From Prorocentrum cordatum (taxonomy: Eukaryota > Sar > Dinophyceae > Prorocentrales > Prorocentraceae), in contig CAUYUJ010000336.1 in assembly GCA_963575745.1 (NCBI GenBank), forward strand, positions 1,125,247 to 1,159,246: a stretch of 34,000 nucleotides of DNA. Direction: 5' to 3'. Below the pieces are notes generated by a model that worked only from the letters and a program-made list of their open reading frames with translations, was not told the origin of the DNA and did no database searches. Positions within the stretch are counted from its first letter, which is position 1. Every line of letters starts with the position of its first letter. This document shows positions 19,769 to 30,207 of this stretch, piece after piece. Made by a program: the position numbers and the translations under genes.

Positions 19769-20035
19769 CCCGCTCCCTTAGTGGGCCCTGGAAACGACAG
19801 GGCCGTTTTTTTTTACTGGTTCCGTTTTGCCGTTTTTTTTTGCCGGTTCCGACGCCGTTTTTATACCGGTTCCGTCGCCGTTTTTTGACTGGTTCCGGCT
19901 CTGGTTCCAATCCTGGAGCCGTTTTTTTGCCGTTTCCGGTCGAACTTGTTTTACCGTTTCCATGTTCAAGGGACATTTTTCTGGAAACGGTGAAAAAACG
20001 GCCCTGCCGTTTCCAGGGCCCACAAAGCCCGCTCC
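19769..20035. mobile_element. 251-bp MITE with 35-bp TIRs and 8-bp target-site duplication
   Basis: The element spans 19777-20027. Its left end reads CTTAGTGGGCCCTGG and continues AAACGACAGGGCCG plus a T-run. The right end, reverse complemented, reads CTTTGTGGGCCCTGG then AAACGGCAGGGCCG plus a T-run. That gives 35-bp terminal inverted repeats with two mismatches. The octamer CCCGCTCC stands immediately outside both ends, at 19769-19776 and 20028-20035, as a perfect direct duplication. There is no room for a transposase, so it is non-autonomous. An 8-bp duplication is typical of the hAT and P superfamilies, and some Merlin elements. The TIR start CTTW is not the usual hAT start, so the superfamily is left open. 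Intact TIRs and duplication suggest a fairly recent insertion compared with the decayed repeats around it. Confidence 0.9.
19801..19925 (+). repeat. About 25-bp subrepeats inside the MITE
   Basis: GCCG, a T-run, then ACCGGTTCCG recurs at about 19803, 19829, 19854 and 19877, with a weaker copy near 19918. Subterminal short repeats of this kind can be transposase-binding sites in some DNA transposons. Here that is inference only. Confidence 0.65.
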
Positions 20036-20039
20036 TGAT

Positions 20040-20290
20040 CGCAGCCGTTGTTCTCCTTCTGCTCGTCGTCATGCTCTTCTTCAACCTCCTCCTCCTCCTC
20101 TTCCTCCTCTTCCTCCGCATCACCCTTCTCGTCGTCGTCGTCGTCGCCCCCCTCTTCCTCCTCCACATCCGCGAGGTCGTCCTCAAATGCCTCCTCGACC
20201 TCCCCCTCATCCAACGTCCCCCTCCTCCTCCTCCTCCTCCTCCCCCTCCTCCTCCTCCTCCTGGTCCACGTCCTCGTTCTCCTTCTCCTC
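20040..20290 (+). repeat. TCCTCCTC/TCGTCG polypyrimidine tract
   Basis: CTCCTCCTC, TCGTCGTCG and CTCCTCCCCCTCC words nearly fill 250 bases. On the minus strand it reads poly-Glu/Asp and poly-Arg in shadow frames. Confidence 0.8.
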
Positions 20291-23200
20291 AGCGGGGCCC
20301 AGCTGAGGGCACGACGTTGTTGGGGCAACAGAGGCCGTGCAAGCTCTGCTCCACGCACCTGCCGCCAACGGCCAGCTCGCGGGTGAGGAGTCCGCGCCGC
20401 GCCCGCGTCCAGACGCAACTCGGAGGAGGGAGAAGGAGAGGAGGAGAGGAGGAATCAAAGAGATAGAGAGAGAGAGAGAGATGAGAGAGGCAAACCCCGT
20501 AGGTGCGCTCGCACTGCATCTGGCATCCTACACCTCCCGTCCATCTCGTCCCATTGCGTTGAATCCTCTTCTATCTGTCGACTGGGGCTTCCTCAAGGAC
20601 CTTGGTACCCAGCTGCCAGCTGCAGGACTTGACCATCAATTTGACAAATCGTTTACTGCACGATCGGCAACGGAGGCTTTGCACATTGGAGGAGAAGGCG
20701 GAGGAGGCGGATGAACGAGAGCAGGAGGAATAGGAAAACCTGGAGGACGAAGGCAAAACGGAGGAAAAAGGGAAAGGAGGGGAACGGAAGCGACGAGGAA
20801 TGACTAGGATCCAGAAGTGCGGCCGGCGCTGGGGCGAGAATGCAATGCTGAACGACGGGACCAAATCACCGATCCTGAAATGTGGTCAACGCTGACACGG
20901 AAACACTATGTTTGCAGGACCGAACGGCAATGTCCAGAGCGAGAACTATCTAGAAACAACAGCTTACTAAATTATGATTATAAAAACCATATGCGGCAGA
21001 AGCGGGGGCAAACTCGCATAGTACTCTCAATATGTACTTGTACAGGAGAGGAGGAAGGGACATGACCAGGAATAAGAAGGAGGGATGATGAGAGGGAGAG
21101 GATCGAGGAGGGACGATGAGACAGGAGGAATATACTGATGATGATCATGATGAGGGGGAAGACCAGGAGGGGAAGGAGGAGGAGGAGGAAAACAGAAGAA
21201 ACGATGGGGAGGATGATGAGGGAGAAGTTGGAGGAGGGATAGTGGAGGAGAGGAGAAGGGAAAATGAGGGCGAAGTTGGGGAGGTTGTGGACGGGAGAAG
21301 CCGTGCAAGAGGGAAAAACCAGGAACAGGAGGGAGGACGGGGGATGAGAGGCAATGAAGATGGGCTGGTGAGCGGGTGAGAACAGGAACGGGAAGTGGGA
21401 GGGAGAGGAAAAGAGAGGAAGGGGATGGAACGGAGGGGGCAGGCATCGCGATTGGGGATATGGCGCCCTGTCCTAGCCCAATATCATCGTCGCGCCTGCT
21501 ACCCAGACCCGACATTGCGTCGCCCCCGTTTCTCTATCTATATGCTTGATGCATGTGTGTATATGTCTCTCTGTCTCTCTCTCTCTCTCTCTGTCGCGTG
21601 TTTGTCTCTCTTTATCTCTCTCTTTCTCTTTCTTTCTCTCTCTCTCTCTCTCTCTGTAAGTACACCCCTGCCTATACATACATACATATACACATATATA
21701 CAGACATACATGCTCTGGAATATCGCGCAATCAGGTTCTACCGCACATCCCCCTGATTGCACACACGATATCGGAACACTGCAATGTCGATCGCTGGCGT
21801 TGGCGATGACGACGGCGATGTCCTCCTCCCCCTCCTCCTCCTTCTTCTCCTCCTCCTCCTCCAACCTCCTCCATCCTCCTCAGCCTCTATCCTTCTCTTC
21901 TCTATAGTGTGTACTGTGTCCTCTTCCATTCATTGTATCCTTATCCCCCGTGTCCGTTTCGTCCTCGTCGTCCTCCTCATCCCTCTCGTCAGTGTCAGTC
22001 TCCCCCTGTTCGTCCTCCTCCTCGCCGTTCTCATCCCACCCTTCCGCCCGATCCTCCCTCCTCATCTCTTGCACGGGTACGCGGCGCCTCTGGGATGCTG
22101 CGGCTGATGCATCGGCGGCGCCTGCGACGACGACCACAGGTTTCTTCTGCCGTTCCGCAAGGCTCGTCGGCAATGCCCCAGATTGGGAAAGCAACAGCCA
22201 ATGGCATGACCCGGGTAGCGGTCGTACCCGGCCATCTGGCATGCTGAAAGAACCACCCTCGTTGTTGTCCCAGGCGAACCTACATCCACGTTCGTTTACC
22301 TACCGCCCGAGACAAAGCACATGTGGTGCATCATCGAAAATGATAGGTTGACTCTGTACTCCGTAAAAGGCTCGCGAAGGCATGGATGCACCTCCTCGCT
22401 GGCAAGTGCGGGGCCGTTGGCGGTAGACAAAATCGCGCCCCTGTCCGCGCGATTCATCCTGGAATGTCCGCTACGAGTGACAGCTGCGCGGCCTGCGAGG
22501 TCGAACCACGACCCCGGACCGACCAGCCATTCGCGCTCCTCTGCGACGACAGCAGCGCCCGACCCAAAGTCCCACGGGCGGCGTCTACCACGCTATTCTA
22601 GCCTCTTCAGCTGGGCGTCCTCCGAATCCCACGCCGCCGCGTCGCCATTGCACGACTGGGTGTCCGAAGACGCACGGGGATCATCGCTGCACGCTGACCA
22701 GACGAGAATGCGACCCTTGCGGCGCCGATCTCGGGCGCCGCTTCTGCGGACTGTGTCCTCCAATGTTGTCGCCGTCGCACGAATCGCACCCTCCGCGTCG
22801 TCTAACGATGAGCGGTCATGCTCTACATGGGCATCGTCTGCTGGTCAAGGCAAATTCGAGTTTGCTCGTTTATACTGCCTCCGTATCCAGTTCAGCAATA
22901 GCGTGCAAGCTGGGGTCTCGGAGGCACCCACCATCGCGTTGAAACGGACCCTGTCTGAGATTGGCAGTCTCGCCCTTCATGGGCCAGACTTCGCGGCGCG
23001 AGCGAACGTGAACATATCGCTCTCGGGTGCAGTGCCCTCCTGTAAGATCGGGCGAACGTCGCCGCGGGCCGAACAGCTTCCTCGCTGGACCCAGTCATTG
23101 CAGACTCCTTTGCTTGCGGCCGTGTTTTGCCCCTTCTGTCACGGTTGACCATCGTCCTCCGACGCGTTGGATGTCTCTGGCGTTCAAGGGGCATGCTCGT

Positions 23201-23740
23201 GCGCAGCGTAGAACCATTGGTCTGTTTTGCTTGGGTCGCCCCGCTCAATTGCGCAGTGAGCTCCCGCGTCGGCCCCCATGCCCCATGCAGCGTTCCACTT
23301 GCGACTGGGACGCGGATTCGAGGATGCGGTCGGCGGGCGCCGACTTCGCGCCAAAGATGGTCGAGCCCCGCCCTTCAAGGGACAAGCTCCGACTGTTGTC
23401 GGTCATTTGGGCGCTGCTCACAGGATGGGCGACAAAGCTGCACCCAGTGGCTTCCGCAGGACGGCGCCAATCCACACTCGCGAAGAGAACGCGTCCCCCC
23501 TTCGCTTTTTCGCTGAACAATTAGCTTTATTCGCGGGTATTCACCCGTCGCTCGAGGTCGCCATTCCTGGCGACGTCAACCAATGCTGACGCAGGCTTCG
23601 CGTCGAGCGTGCTCGGGGCTCTACATTCAGCGAGCCCTTCGCGCTCTGTGCCATCGCCGTCGACCTCCCGGCGCCGTCTGACAGCTGCTTCGGGCCTGCC
23701 CGGTGACGAGCCCACAGTCTCGCGAACGCGCTCCTTCCTT
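20291..23740. other. No supported gene; strand-asymmetric simple repeats
   Basis: Contains a (GA)n run at 20465-20483, purine-rich GGAGGA tracts at 20685-20790 and 21040-21440, CT runs at 21565-21655 and pyrimidine tracts at 21815-21895 and 21955-22060. From 22.3 to 23.7 kb the composition becomes more even and many frames are open on both strands. Minus-strand pieces such as 23245-23520 (start MFSEKAKGGRVLFASVDW) and 23527-23817 look less repeat-like and may belong with the relic at 24520-25722, but I recognise no domain. Confidence 0.35.
21565..21655 (+). repeat. (CT)n / TCTTTCTC microsatellite
   Basis: Two CT runs joined by GTCGCGTGTTTG and CTTTATC, followed at 21660-21710 by an ACATACATATACAC stretch. 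Confidence 0.85.
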
Positions 23741-25270
23741 TCTCGGAAGTACAGGGCTGACGGCAGAGACGGAACAAGAAGGCGCTCTGCTTCTCTATGC
23801 TGCCCGTATTTGCGCATTCACAACTTGACGGCCTCTTCAACTCTTGACGGGCGGTCGCTCGATGAGTCCGCGCCGGAGGCCAGTCGCTCGATCTCGGACG
23901 GTGGCGGGGCATCTGGCCAGTGGCGCCAGGCTTTCGGGGGCTGCGCCTGCAGATCTCGCATGACTAATTTATGCTTGTCAGGCGCTGGTCGATTGCAGAT
24001 CGCCGGCGACTCGCGCCGTCGGGGGTTTGGCCCCCGCGGGGGTTACGTTTGCGGCGGAAGTAGCGCGTCGACGACTGCGCCGCGCAGGACTTAACCGCTG
24101 TTCCGAGCGCCAGGTTCCCCCCCATCGCAGTAACATCGACATTCCCCGTCGCACCTGCGCCCGGCCCCCTCGTCGCAGCGGCGGCAATTTTTTTCCGGCG
24201 CCCGCGGGGGAACAGCTTCAACGGTGGGCGGATGCGCGTCGCCAACAACTCGCCAATCAGCTAGCCCTCGAGCTGCTCGCGGCGACGGGCTGTCTCGTTG
24301 CCCAACGAGTGCCCGCCGAGCCGAGCTGGCGAGCCCAGTGACCAGAGACGGCTGCCTGGCCATAGCGGCCATTTGGATGGTAGCCTCCTGGTAGTGATTA
24401 TTTGCCGTCTGCGCTAAGTTAGACGCCTTGATGCGGATTCGGCATGTGTCTACTACTGTTTCGGGCCCGTCGATGGCGAGCTCGCGGCTCGGTCGACGCG
24501 CGGCTTCCACTCTCGGAAATCAGGGGCTGATGGCAGCGACCGGAAACTGACGGCGCTCTGCTCCTGTATCCTCCTTGTCTTCACTCATGAACATATCCGC
24601 GACCTCGTGAATTGCAGGCCGGCGGTCGTCGCGTGAGTCCGCGCCGGCGCCTGGTTTTTCGACCTCCAAAAGTGGCGGAGCACCGGGCAAATTACGCCGG
24701 GCACACTGGGGGTGCGCCCGCAACTCTCGCATGACCGGCGCGTGCTGGTCGATGACCGGTAGCTGGTGGTCCGCGCTGTCGGGGGGTCGGCCTCCATTCA
24801 GGACGCGGCCGCGGCGGCTGCGAAACGCCGGCGACTGCGCCATCCTGAGCTCACCACTGTTCCGAGCGCCAGGCTTCCCCATCGCAGTGGCATCGGTTTC
24901 CCCGACGCAGTCGCGCGGGCTTCCCCCGCCGCGGCAGCGTCTGATTTCTCTGGCGCCTACGAAGCAGCAGCTTCGACGGTAGGGCAGCTGCGCGTCGCCT
25001 GCCACTCGCCAATCAGCTAGCACTCGAGCTGCTGGCGGCGACGGGCTGTCTCGTTGCCCAACGAGTGCCCGCCGATCTGGGCTGGCGAGCCTAGTGGCCG
25101 GAAGCGGAACGGCCCTGTGGATGGCAGCCTCCGGATGGCGATCGTTCACTGCCCGCGCAATGTCGCGCATCTGGGTGCAGACTCGACGCATTTTAGATGC
25201 TGCTTCATTGCGACTCCTGTCCACATCTGCAATGCGGATGCCGCTATTGTTTCTGACTTGGTCGCAAAGG
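23741..25270. repeat. 0.76-kb direct tandem duplication, two diverged copies
   Basis: Copy A starts at TCTCGGAAGT (23741) and copy B at TCTCGGAAAT (24511). Shared landmarks are AGGGGCTGA, GAGTCCGCGCCGG, TCTCGCATGAC, GTTCCGAGCGCCAGG and CCCAACGAGTGCCCGCCGA (24301 and 25058). The offset drifts from 770 to 757, so the copies differ by net indels of 13 bases. The segment just before copy A resembles the end of copy A, which hints at a third copy further left. Identity is moderate, best near the CCCAACGAGTG block. Confidence 0.75.
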
Positions 25271-25722
25271 TTGGCGCTTGCACTTTCGTGCCCTTGAGCT
25301 CTGTCTGAGAGCGCATGCATCGTGCCCTGCAGGTCCAGAAAAATCTGCCACGTTAGTCGCGTCGCCAGATTTGAACCAGCGTTCACTGGTAATCTCTATT
25401 GCCTCTTGGAAAAGAACCCGGGGTGCAGTTTGGGATGTGTCGCGCCGAGCCTGCCCCCAAGCGGTGGCAACATGCCTTCGTCGGGTTGTTGCTCCAGCTT
25501 GATCACTCGTGCTTCGAGCACGTCATGCTGGTGGACAGCGTGCTCAATGGAACTGGCTCGTTCCAAGATGTGGGTCGCCCCTTGTTTTGCTGCTCGCTGG
25601 TCGGAGCGGCGCGCGCGCAATGGCCGCTGCCAGTTGCTGGGGAACCCCCGAGCCCAGGAGCCCACGTCCCGGGCATCCTGCGCCTTAGAGGCGCTCGCGG
25701 AATCCGCGCATGCAGTTCCCAA
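24520..25722 (-). pseudogene. Unidentified coding relic, minus strand
   Basis: A single minus-strand frame runs from 25722 to 24520 and is interrupted once, by TAG at 25398-25396. The upstream part has a coiled-coil-like stretch (ILERASSIEHAVHQHD, LEARVIKLEQQ). After the stop come QIFLDLQGTMHALSDRAQGH, SRNEAASKMRRVCTQMRDIA and, near the end, VADMFMSEDKEDTG. This reads as a mostly helical protein rather than a repeat translation. Copy A of the tandem duplication keeps part of the same frame (RRALVGQRDSPSP is in both copies) and then drifts out of frame. So either the protein is dead, or the duplication copied a coding piece that then decayed. I do not recognise the family. A Gag-like coiled-coil protein of a retroelement is one possibility. 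Confidence 0.35.
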
Positions 25723-26632
25723 CCAGTACAGATTAGCTCCTTGTCGTAGTTCGAATGATCTGCCTTGCTTGCTGCATTCTGGCTATCTGTAGGCCCAAGC
25801 TCTGAGGGCACCCAGGCAGGCGAGGTCGATCAAAATGTTTCTGCGGCGGCCGCATTGGCCAAGCCTCGCAGTTACTGTTCGTCCACTCAGCCACAGGGAC
25901 TTCGTACCCGCGCCTCAGGGCAGCGGGAAGCGGGGCAAACGCACTTCCATCAGAACCCATGCGGAATATGACCGTGCCGACGTCACGTATCCTCGACGCA
26001 CATGCGTCAGGTTGCCCCGACGCAAACACATTTTTCTCGGGCTCGCGGTGGGTGATATGGACCTTTACCTGACGCGCGGTCTACAGGTTTGACTCGTTCG
26101 CACCCCAAGTGCTGCTGTCTCGCGGCGGCTCGTGACATCTCCGGCCCACTTGACTCGTCGGAGACGACGGCCTCCTGGGAAGTTTGTGGCTCGCCTGAAA
26201 TAGCCATCGTAAGTGCAGCGTTTCGTGCAGCTTCGGCTGATGGTATGGATTTGGTGATGCACGTGTTGTTGAGCCAAGCAGCCACGTGGGTAGATTGGCC
26301 TCGGCTCGCCTCGAAGGCGGCCGAGATCATGCACGCAGGAAGAACGATTTATAGTTTACCGTTTGCAATAGGCAAGCGAAAATCGAATGAGGGAAAATGC
26401 ATCCGTGACGGCGCGCGTTCCAGTTCCCCTGGTGCCACTGCGAGCCAGAAGAGTTGCGCGGTGGCAGGGCCATACACCTAGTCCTCACCTCGCTCCTCCA
26501 GAAAACGAAAGAGGGATGGCAGGAGCGGAGCGGGAAGGAGGCCCAGGAGGGATCCCAAGGCCCCCGAACGCACGCGGGGTTACCGCTCGAAGTAAGATGC
26601 GCCGACTGCGAAAGGTAAATCACACCTGTCTG
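25723..26632. other. No supported gene
   Basis: The minus-strand frame 26007-26330 (start MISAAFEASRGQSTHVAAWL) lies upstream of the relic above on the same strand and could be an older exon or part of it. Nothing joins the two with confidence. No repeat stands out. Confidence 0.25.
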
Positions 26633-26730
26633 TCCCCTCCCCCTCCCCCTCCCCCTCCCCCTCCTCCTCCTCCTCCTCCTCCTCCTCCTCCTCCTCCTCC
26701 TCCTCCTCCTCCTCCTCCTCCCCTCCCCTT
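26633..26730 (+). repeat. Pure polypyrimidine run (CCCCCT)n(CCT)n
   Basis: About 96 uninterrupted pyrimidines: first CCCCCT units, then about twenty CCT units, then CCCCTCCCC. A shadow frame reads a long poly-Pro stretch. Mirror symmetry and length make this the strongest triplex-prone tract in the window. Confidence 0.9.
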
Positions 26731-27756
26731 ACTCCTCCTCCTCCTGAAATTCATGCTGATTCTGCTCCTGGTGGGCCTCCCGCTCCTGCTAGATCCGCCT
26801 CCTGTTCCTTGCCCGCCTCCTGCCCACGCTCTTCACCTCTTGGCTCTGGCTCCTCGTCCTCGTACCCCCCTCCCCCCCTTCCTTAATCCTCGCTCGCTAT
26901 ATCAGTATTGCTCTTCTTCGCGCGGTGGTCGGGGGGATGGGCACTTTGGGTGGACGCTGCAAGAGGCGTTCATGGCGCCCACGGGAAGCCTTCGGCGCTG
27001 CCGGGTATGCGAGAGCGAGCAAGAATGAGAGAGGAGGGCGGAGCGAAAGAGTGAACGCGGGATGAAGAGAAGGAGGAGGATAGAGGAGGAGGATAGAGGA
27101 GGATGAGGCGGATTAGGTGGAGGACGAGGACGAGAAACGAGGAAAATGACGAGATCGCCGCGGAGAAGAAAAGAAAGGAAGACGAGGAGTCACATGAATT
27201 TCAACGATGAGGGACGTGACTGTGGATCAGGACAAGGGGCGAAGAGGAGAAGGGAGGTGGAACGGACGACACACGACGGCAACTAGGCACAAGCTTGGGC
27301 ACATCATGCCGATGCGTGGCGACCCACTGGAGAGGATGGAAAAGACAGCGGTATGAATAGGAGGAGGAGGAGAAAGAAGAGGAGGAAGAGACGGAGGACG
27401 GAGGTCGGAAGGCCAGTGCGGCCCCTTGCGACCGCGCTCCCCGCCCGACCCACGGGTCACGCACGGGGGGCCGGACTCGCTACGGCCAAGACCGCGATGG
27501 GCCCTGCGCGGGTAGACTACAACTCACTTTTGTTATCGGCGGCGTCGCGGATGCGAATTGTGGGCAGGCGGCGCTAAGTACTTGCCGTGCACGGAGAATT
27601 GCGAGGAAAAGGGAAGGAGAGAAGACGACCGCGCGCGGCCACGGAGACCTCGGAACTTGAAATTCCGAGGGATGTGCCGAAGCAGGGTCGCTGTAGAGCT
27701 GGAGGGCCTCCATGGGTAGACACGCCCAGACACGAGTGAGTCGTGCGTACTGCAGC
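26731..27756. other. No supported gene; purine-rich tracts
   Basis: Pyrimidine-rich to about 26890. GAGGA-type purine tracts lie at 27060-27190 and 27355-27405. Frames here are low-complexity. Confidence 0.4.
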
Positions 27757-28101
27757 TCACACGCCCAGCAGGAGCGCTCGCGACGAGCCGCGGAACGCCT
27801 CCTGCTGCGACGCGCGGCCGGGCATCGCGGGCTCTCCTCCCAACACGGGAGCATGGAGCCCGAAGGTGGAGGCTGCAGAAATGGCAACTGCAAGACTGGA
27901 AGCCATGGCAAAGAGCAGAACCGTGGAGATGCACATGTGGCAAGCCCGAAAGGAGCCACAAAGAGCGCGCCCATCTTGCATCCAGTCTGTGGCAACGCTG
28001 ACCGAGACATAGGAGATGCGGCTGTGCGCACCATGGTGCGTCGCGATGACCGAAGTATCAATTCCGTTAATGAAAGAGGCCGTGCAGCATGGTCGTTGCA
28101 T
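27757..28101 (-). CDS. Candidate exon or ORF with one membrane helix
   Basis: A minus-strand frame begins ATG CAA CGA at 28101, right after a pyrimidine-rich stretch ending in AG that could be a splice acceptor, and ends in TGA at 27757. It encodes 114 residues. Residues about 56-78 are hydrophobic (ISTVLLFAMASSLAVAISAA) and could form one transmembrane helix. A Cys-rich start and a polar tail flank it. Codon third positions look non-repetitive, unlike the simple-sequence frames elsewhere. An alternative minus frame and a plus frame are also open across the same DNA, so the call is tentative. It may be the last exon of a gene whose earlier exons lie at 28186-30558. I recognise no family. Confidence 0.3.
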   Translation of the reverse strand: MQRPCCTASFINGIDTSVIATHHGAHSRISYVSVSVATDWMQDGRALCGSFRACHMCISTVLLFAMASSLAVAISAASTFGLHAPVLGGEPAMPGRASQQEAFRGSSRALLLGV

Positions 28102-28185
28102 GGCCTCCAGAAACCACCGGCCAAGTAAAATAGACAAAAACAATGCAGAGAGACGCTTCGGAATTCGTAACTATGTGGTGATTAC

Positions 28186-28380
28186 AGGAAATGCGTCGAG
28201 CCAAGGAAATGCAGCGGAGACGGCCGAGATCGGGATCCTCATCTTCCCGCTGTCTGCTACGCCGACGCGCAGGAAGTAACGACGCATCTTGGAGAGCGAC
28301 CCTGACAATATTCATAATTAGCCAGGCACAACAAACGAGTAAGAACACACACACATACATTCGACAGATGATAAAGGAAA
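28186..28380 (-). CDS. Candidate exon with hydrophobic segment
   Basis: A pyrimidine-rich stretch ending in TTTCCGCAG at 28381 looks like a good 3' splice site. The frame after it begins SFIICRMYVCVFLLVCCAWL, a likely membrane helix, followed by a basic and then acidic cytosolic-looking segment (RRRSRQREDEDPDLG). A GTAATC donor follows at 28185. The length is 195 bases. The join to 27757-28101 does not keep phase with the obvious acceptor, so the gene model is incomplete. Transcript data are needed to settle it. Confidence 0.3.
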
Positions 28381-28483
28381 CTGCGGAAACATGAAAACAA
28401 CGATGCATGCACTCAGCGCTCCGTGAACAAGGTGGCGAGAAGCACGGGTACGAGGACGGTACGTAAACACGTAAACCGCTGAA

Positions 28484-28638
28484 CTATGTTTGCCGCCTCC
28501 AAGGCCGTAGAGAAATTTCGACATCCACATCGGTTTCCTTGTCGAAGGACCAGATGGTATTGCAGCGGCTGCATATACAACACCAGGCATTGACGGCCAC
28601 CAGTTCAGGCGAAAGCTCAAGCACAAGTATGCCAGTTG
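28484..28638 (-). CDS. Candidate Cys-rich exon
   Basis: After an acceptor-like TGCGATTCAG at 28639 the frame reads TGILVLELSPELVAVNAW, then CCICSRCNTIWSFDKETDV, and ends at TAG 28486-28484. A GATG/GTCAAG donor upstream would join it in phase to a segment ending NMFTCD. A competing frame over the same bases (LCLSFRLNWWPSMPG and onward) is also open and can splice to 28380 with a 71-base intron. Only one can be right, and I cannot choose. Confidence 0.2.
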
Positions 28639-29683
28639 CTGAATCGCAGGGGCAACACCAGCGGAGTCATGGTCGACAACTTCCCCCACCATCAGCAGAG
28701 CCTTGACCATCACACGTGAACATGTTTTCTGCTGCAAGCTGGCTCCAGCCTGATCCAACCAGTGGCCAGCTATCGGCGGGGCGCGTCGGAAGCGAATCGG
28801 GCGCGATTGAAATCGTGGACGAAAAACACATCCGTATCCGCGGCCTCGCGGGCCGGGCCCATGAGTTTGAAATGAGGGTTCCAAACCATGGGATAAAGTT
28901 TTGGATCGACGATGGGAGAAACGGGATGGCGATGGAGGAGATAAAACCCTTTTCTCATGCCAAGGCCTCAGATAGAGTACCGGCTGTGCCGCCAAAGCTC
29001 CGTGCGGAACGTATCCGTACGACCGCGTATTCGAGATATCGCGCCCTGGAATCCAGATCCCTGGGATCGCTCCGCTCGTTGGGAAGGGCGGGCCAAGAGG
29101 GGAAAGCAAGGGAAGGCCGCGACACGGCAGCATATGTCGACGCCCGAGAGCCGAGCAAAATCGTCGCGAGCAGCTGGCGCGGCAGTAACCGTGGGGGCAG
29201 GTGCAATATGGCGCAACACGTGGCATCACGCGGCAGCCTGTCACGCCGAGAGGACAACGCAACATGCGGCTCGCGTGGCGGATAGAGCCGAGTGAGATGA
29301 GTTGCAGCACGGGCATGCAGCCCAGGAGGGCGCAGAAAGCCACATAAGTCCTGAGTGAATCAATCTCTGCGCACGTATGGTCTGTCAGCCGCGAAGCGTG
29401 ACACGTGCAGGGTACTGCCGAAAACCGGAGGCCCCCAGGTAGATCCCTGTACAAGGAGGTGCTGACGGCCCTGGAGGTCCCTGCGAAGGTGAAGCAACAG
29501 AAAGCTTTGAGACAATTGATCGGAACAAGGCTGAGCATAAAGTCATGCGCATTCGGGGAGCTATCCATAAGACGATGCAAGGAGGCGACCTTGGTACCCC
29601 ACGCCCAGAAGTCCCAGCACAGCCTTCCTCAGGAGCCACCACGTCCTCTACCTCAAGCTGCCCTTGGGGCACGCCCTGCTCAC

Positions 29684-29839
29684 CACTACCCAGCAGGGAT
29701 GGCAGAGAGTACGGACTCTCAGGGTGAAGCGCCACCCTCGTTTTGCTAAGGCACGGATCATGAGCACACAGGTCATACGAAGGACGACGTTGAGCGGGAA
29801 TCGGTAGTGGCAGCTCAAGAAGAGGCATGCCAACATAAT
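29684..29839 (-). CDS. Candidate exon, hydrophobic/basic
   Basis: Bounded by TTTCCTCGAG as acceptor and GTGAGC as donor, 156 bases or 52 codons in one phase. It reads LACLFLSCHYRFPLNVVLRM, then TCVLMIRALAKRGWRFTLRV, alternating hydrophobic and basic stretches as in polytopic membrane proteins. In phase upstream, a 63-base intron could join it to a short exon ending ECQHMFDK. Other frames are open here as well. I recognise no family. Confidence 0.25.
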
Positions 29840-30207
29840 CTCGAGGAAACTACACGGTATGTCTGACCGTCGGCCGATGCAAATTCAATGCGGTACACCA
29901 ACCTTGTCAAACATGTGCTGGCATTCCTTTTCGTCGCTGCATGGTGACCTGGCTCGCTGGGTAGATCGTCCTCGCCGTTCGAGGTCACGGCCCCTGAGTC
30001 TGGCGCCCGCGGAGCAGCCGTCGCCGCTTCGTTAGCCGCAGGGTGGCCCATATGCCCTACAACCTGGAGCCACATAGACCGAAGATGAGATCGATATGGT
30101 CCAGGGCGGCAAGGGTGGAACAGTGGGAAAGTGTCCGCAGGTGGGAGAACGTGCGACAGGTCAAGCTATGAAGATGGCGGATGGTCAGGCAGCCGCTGCG
30201 GCTTCAC

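Noticed and set aside
23060-23130. CCCH zinc-finger-like reading on the minus strand (GVCNDWVQRGSCSARGD)
   Set aside because: Cysteine spacing is incomplete, there is no final Cys-x3-His, and the frame is not sustained on either side.
22321-23148. 275-codon plus-strand frame
   Set aside because: Ser/Arg/Ala-rich without a recognisable domain, and minus-strand frames overlap it. There is not enough to call a gene.
28318-29580. 420-codon minus-strand frame taken as one gene
   Set aside because: The frame is long, but its quality varies along its length. Its best segments end at splice-like sites and other frames read better between them. It is treated as several possible exons.
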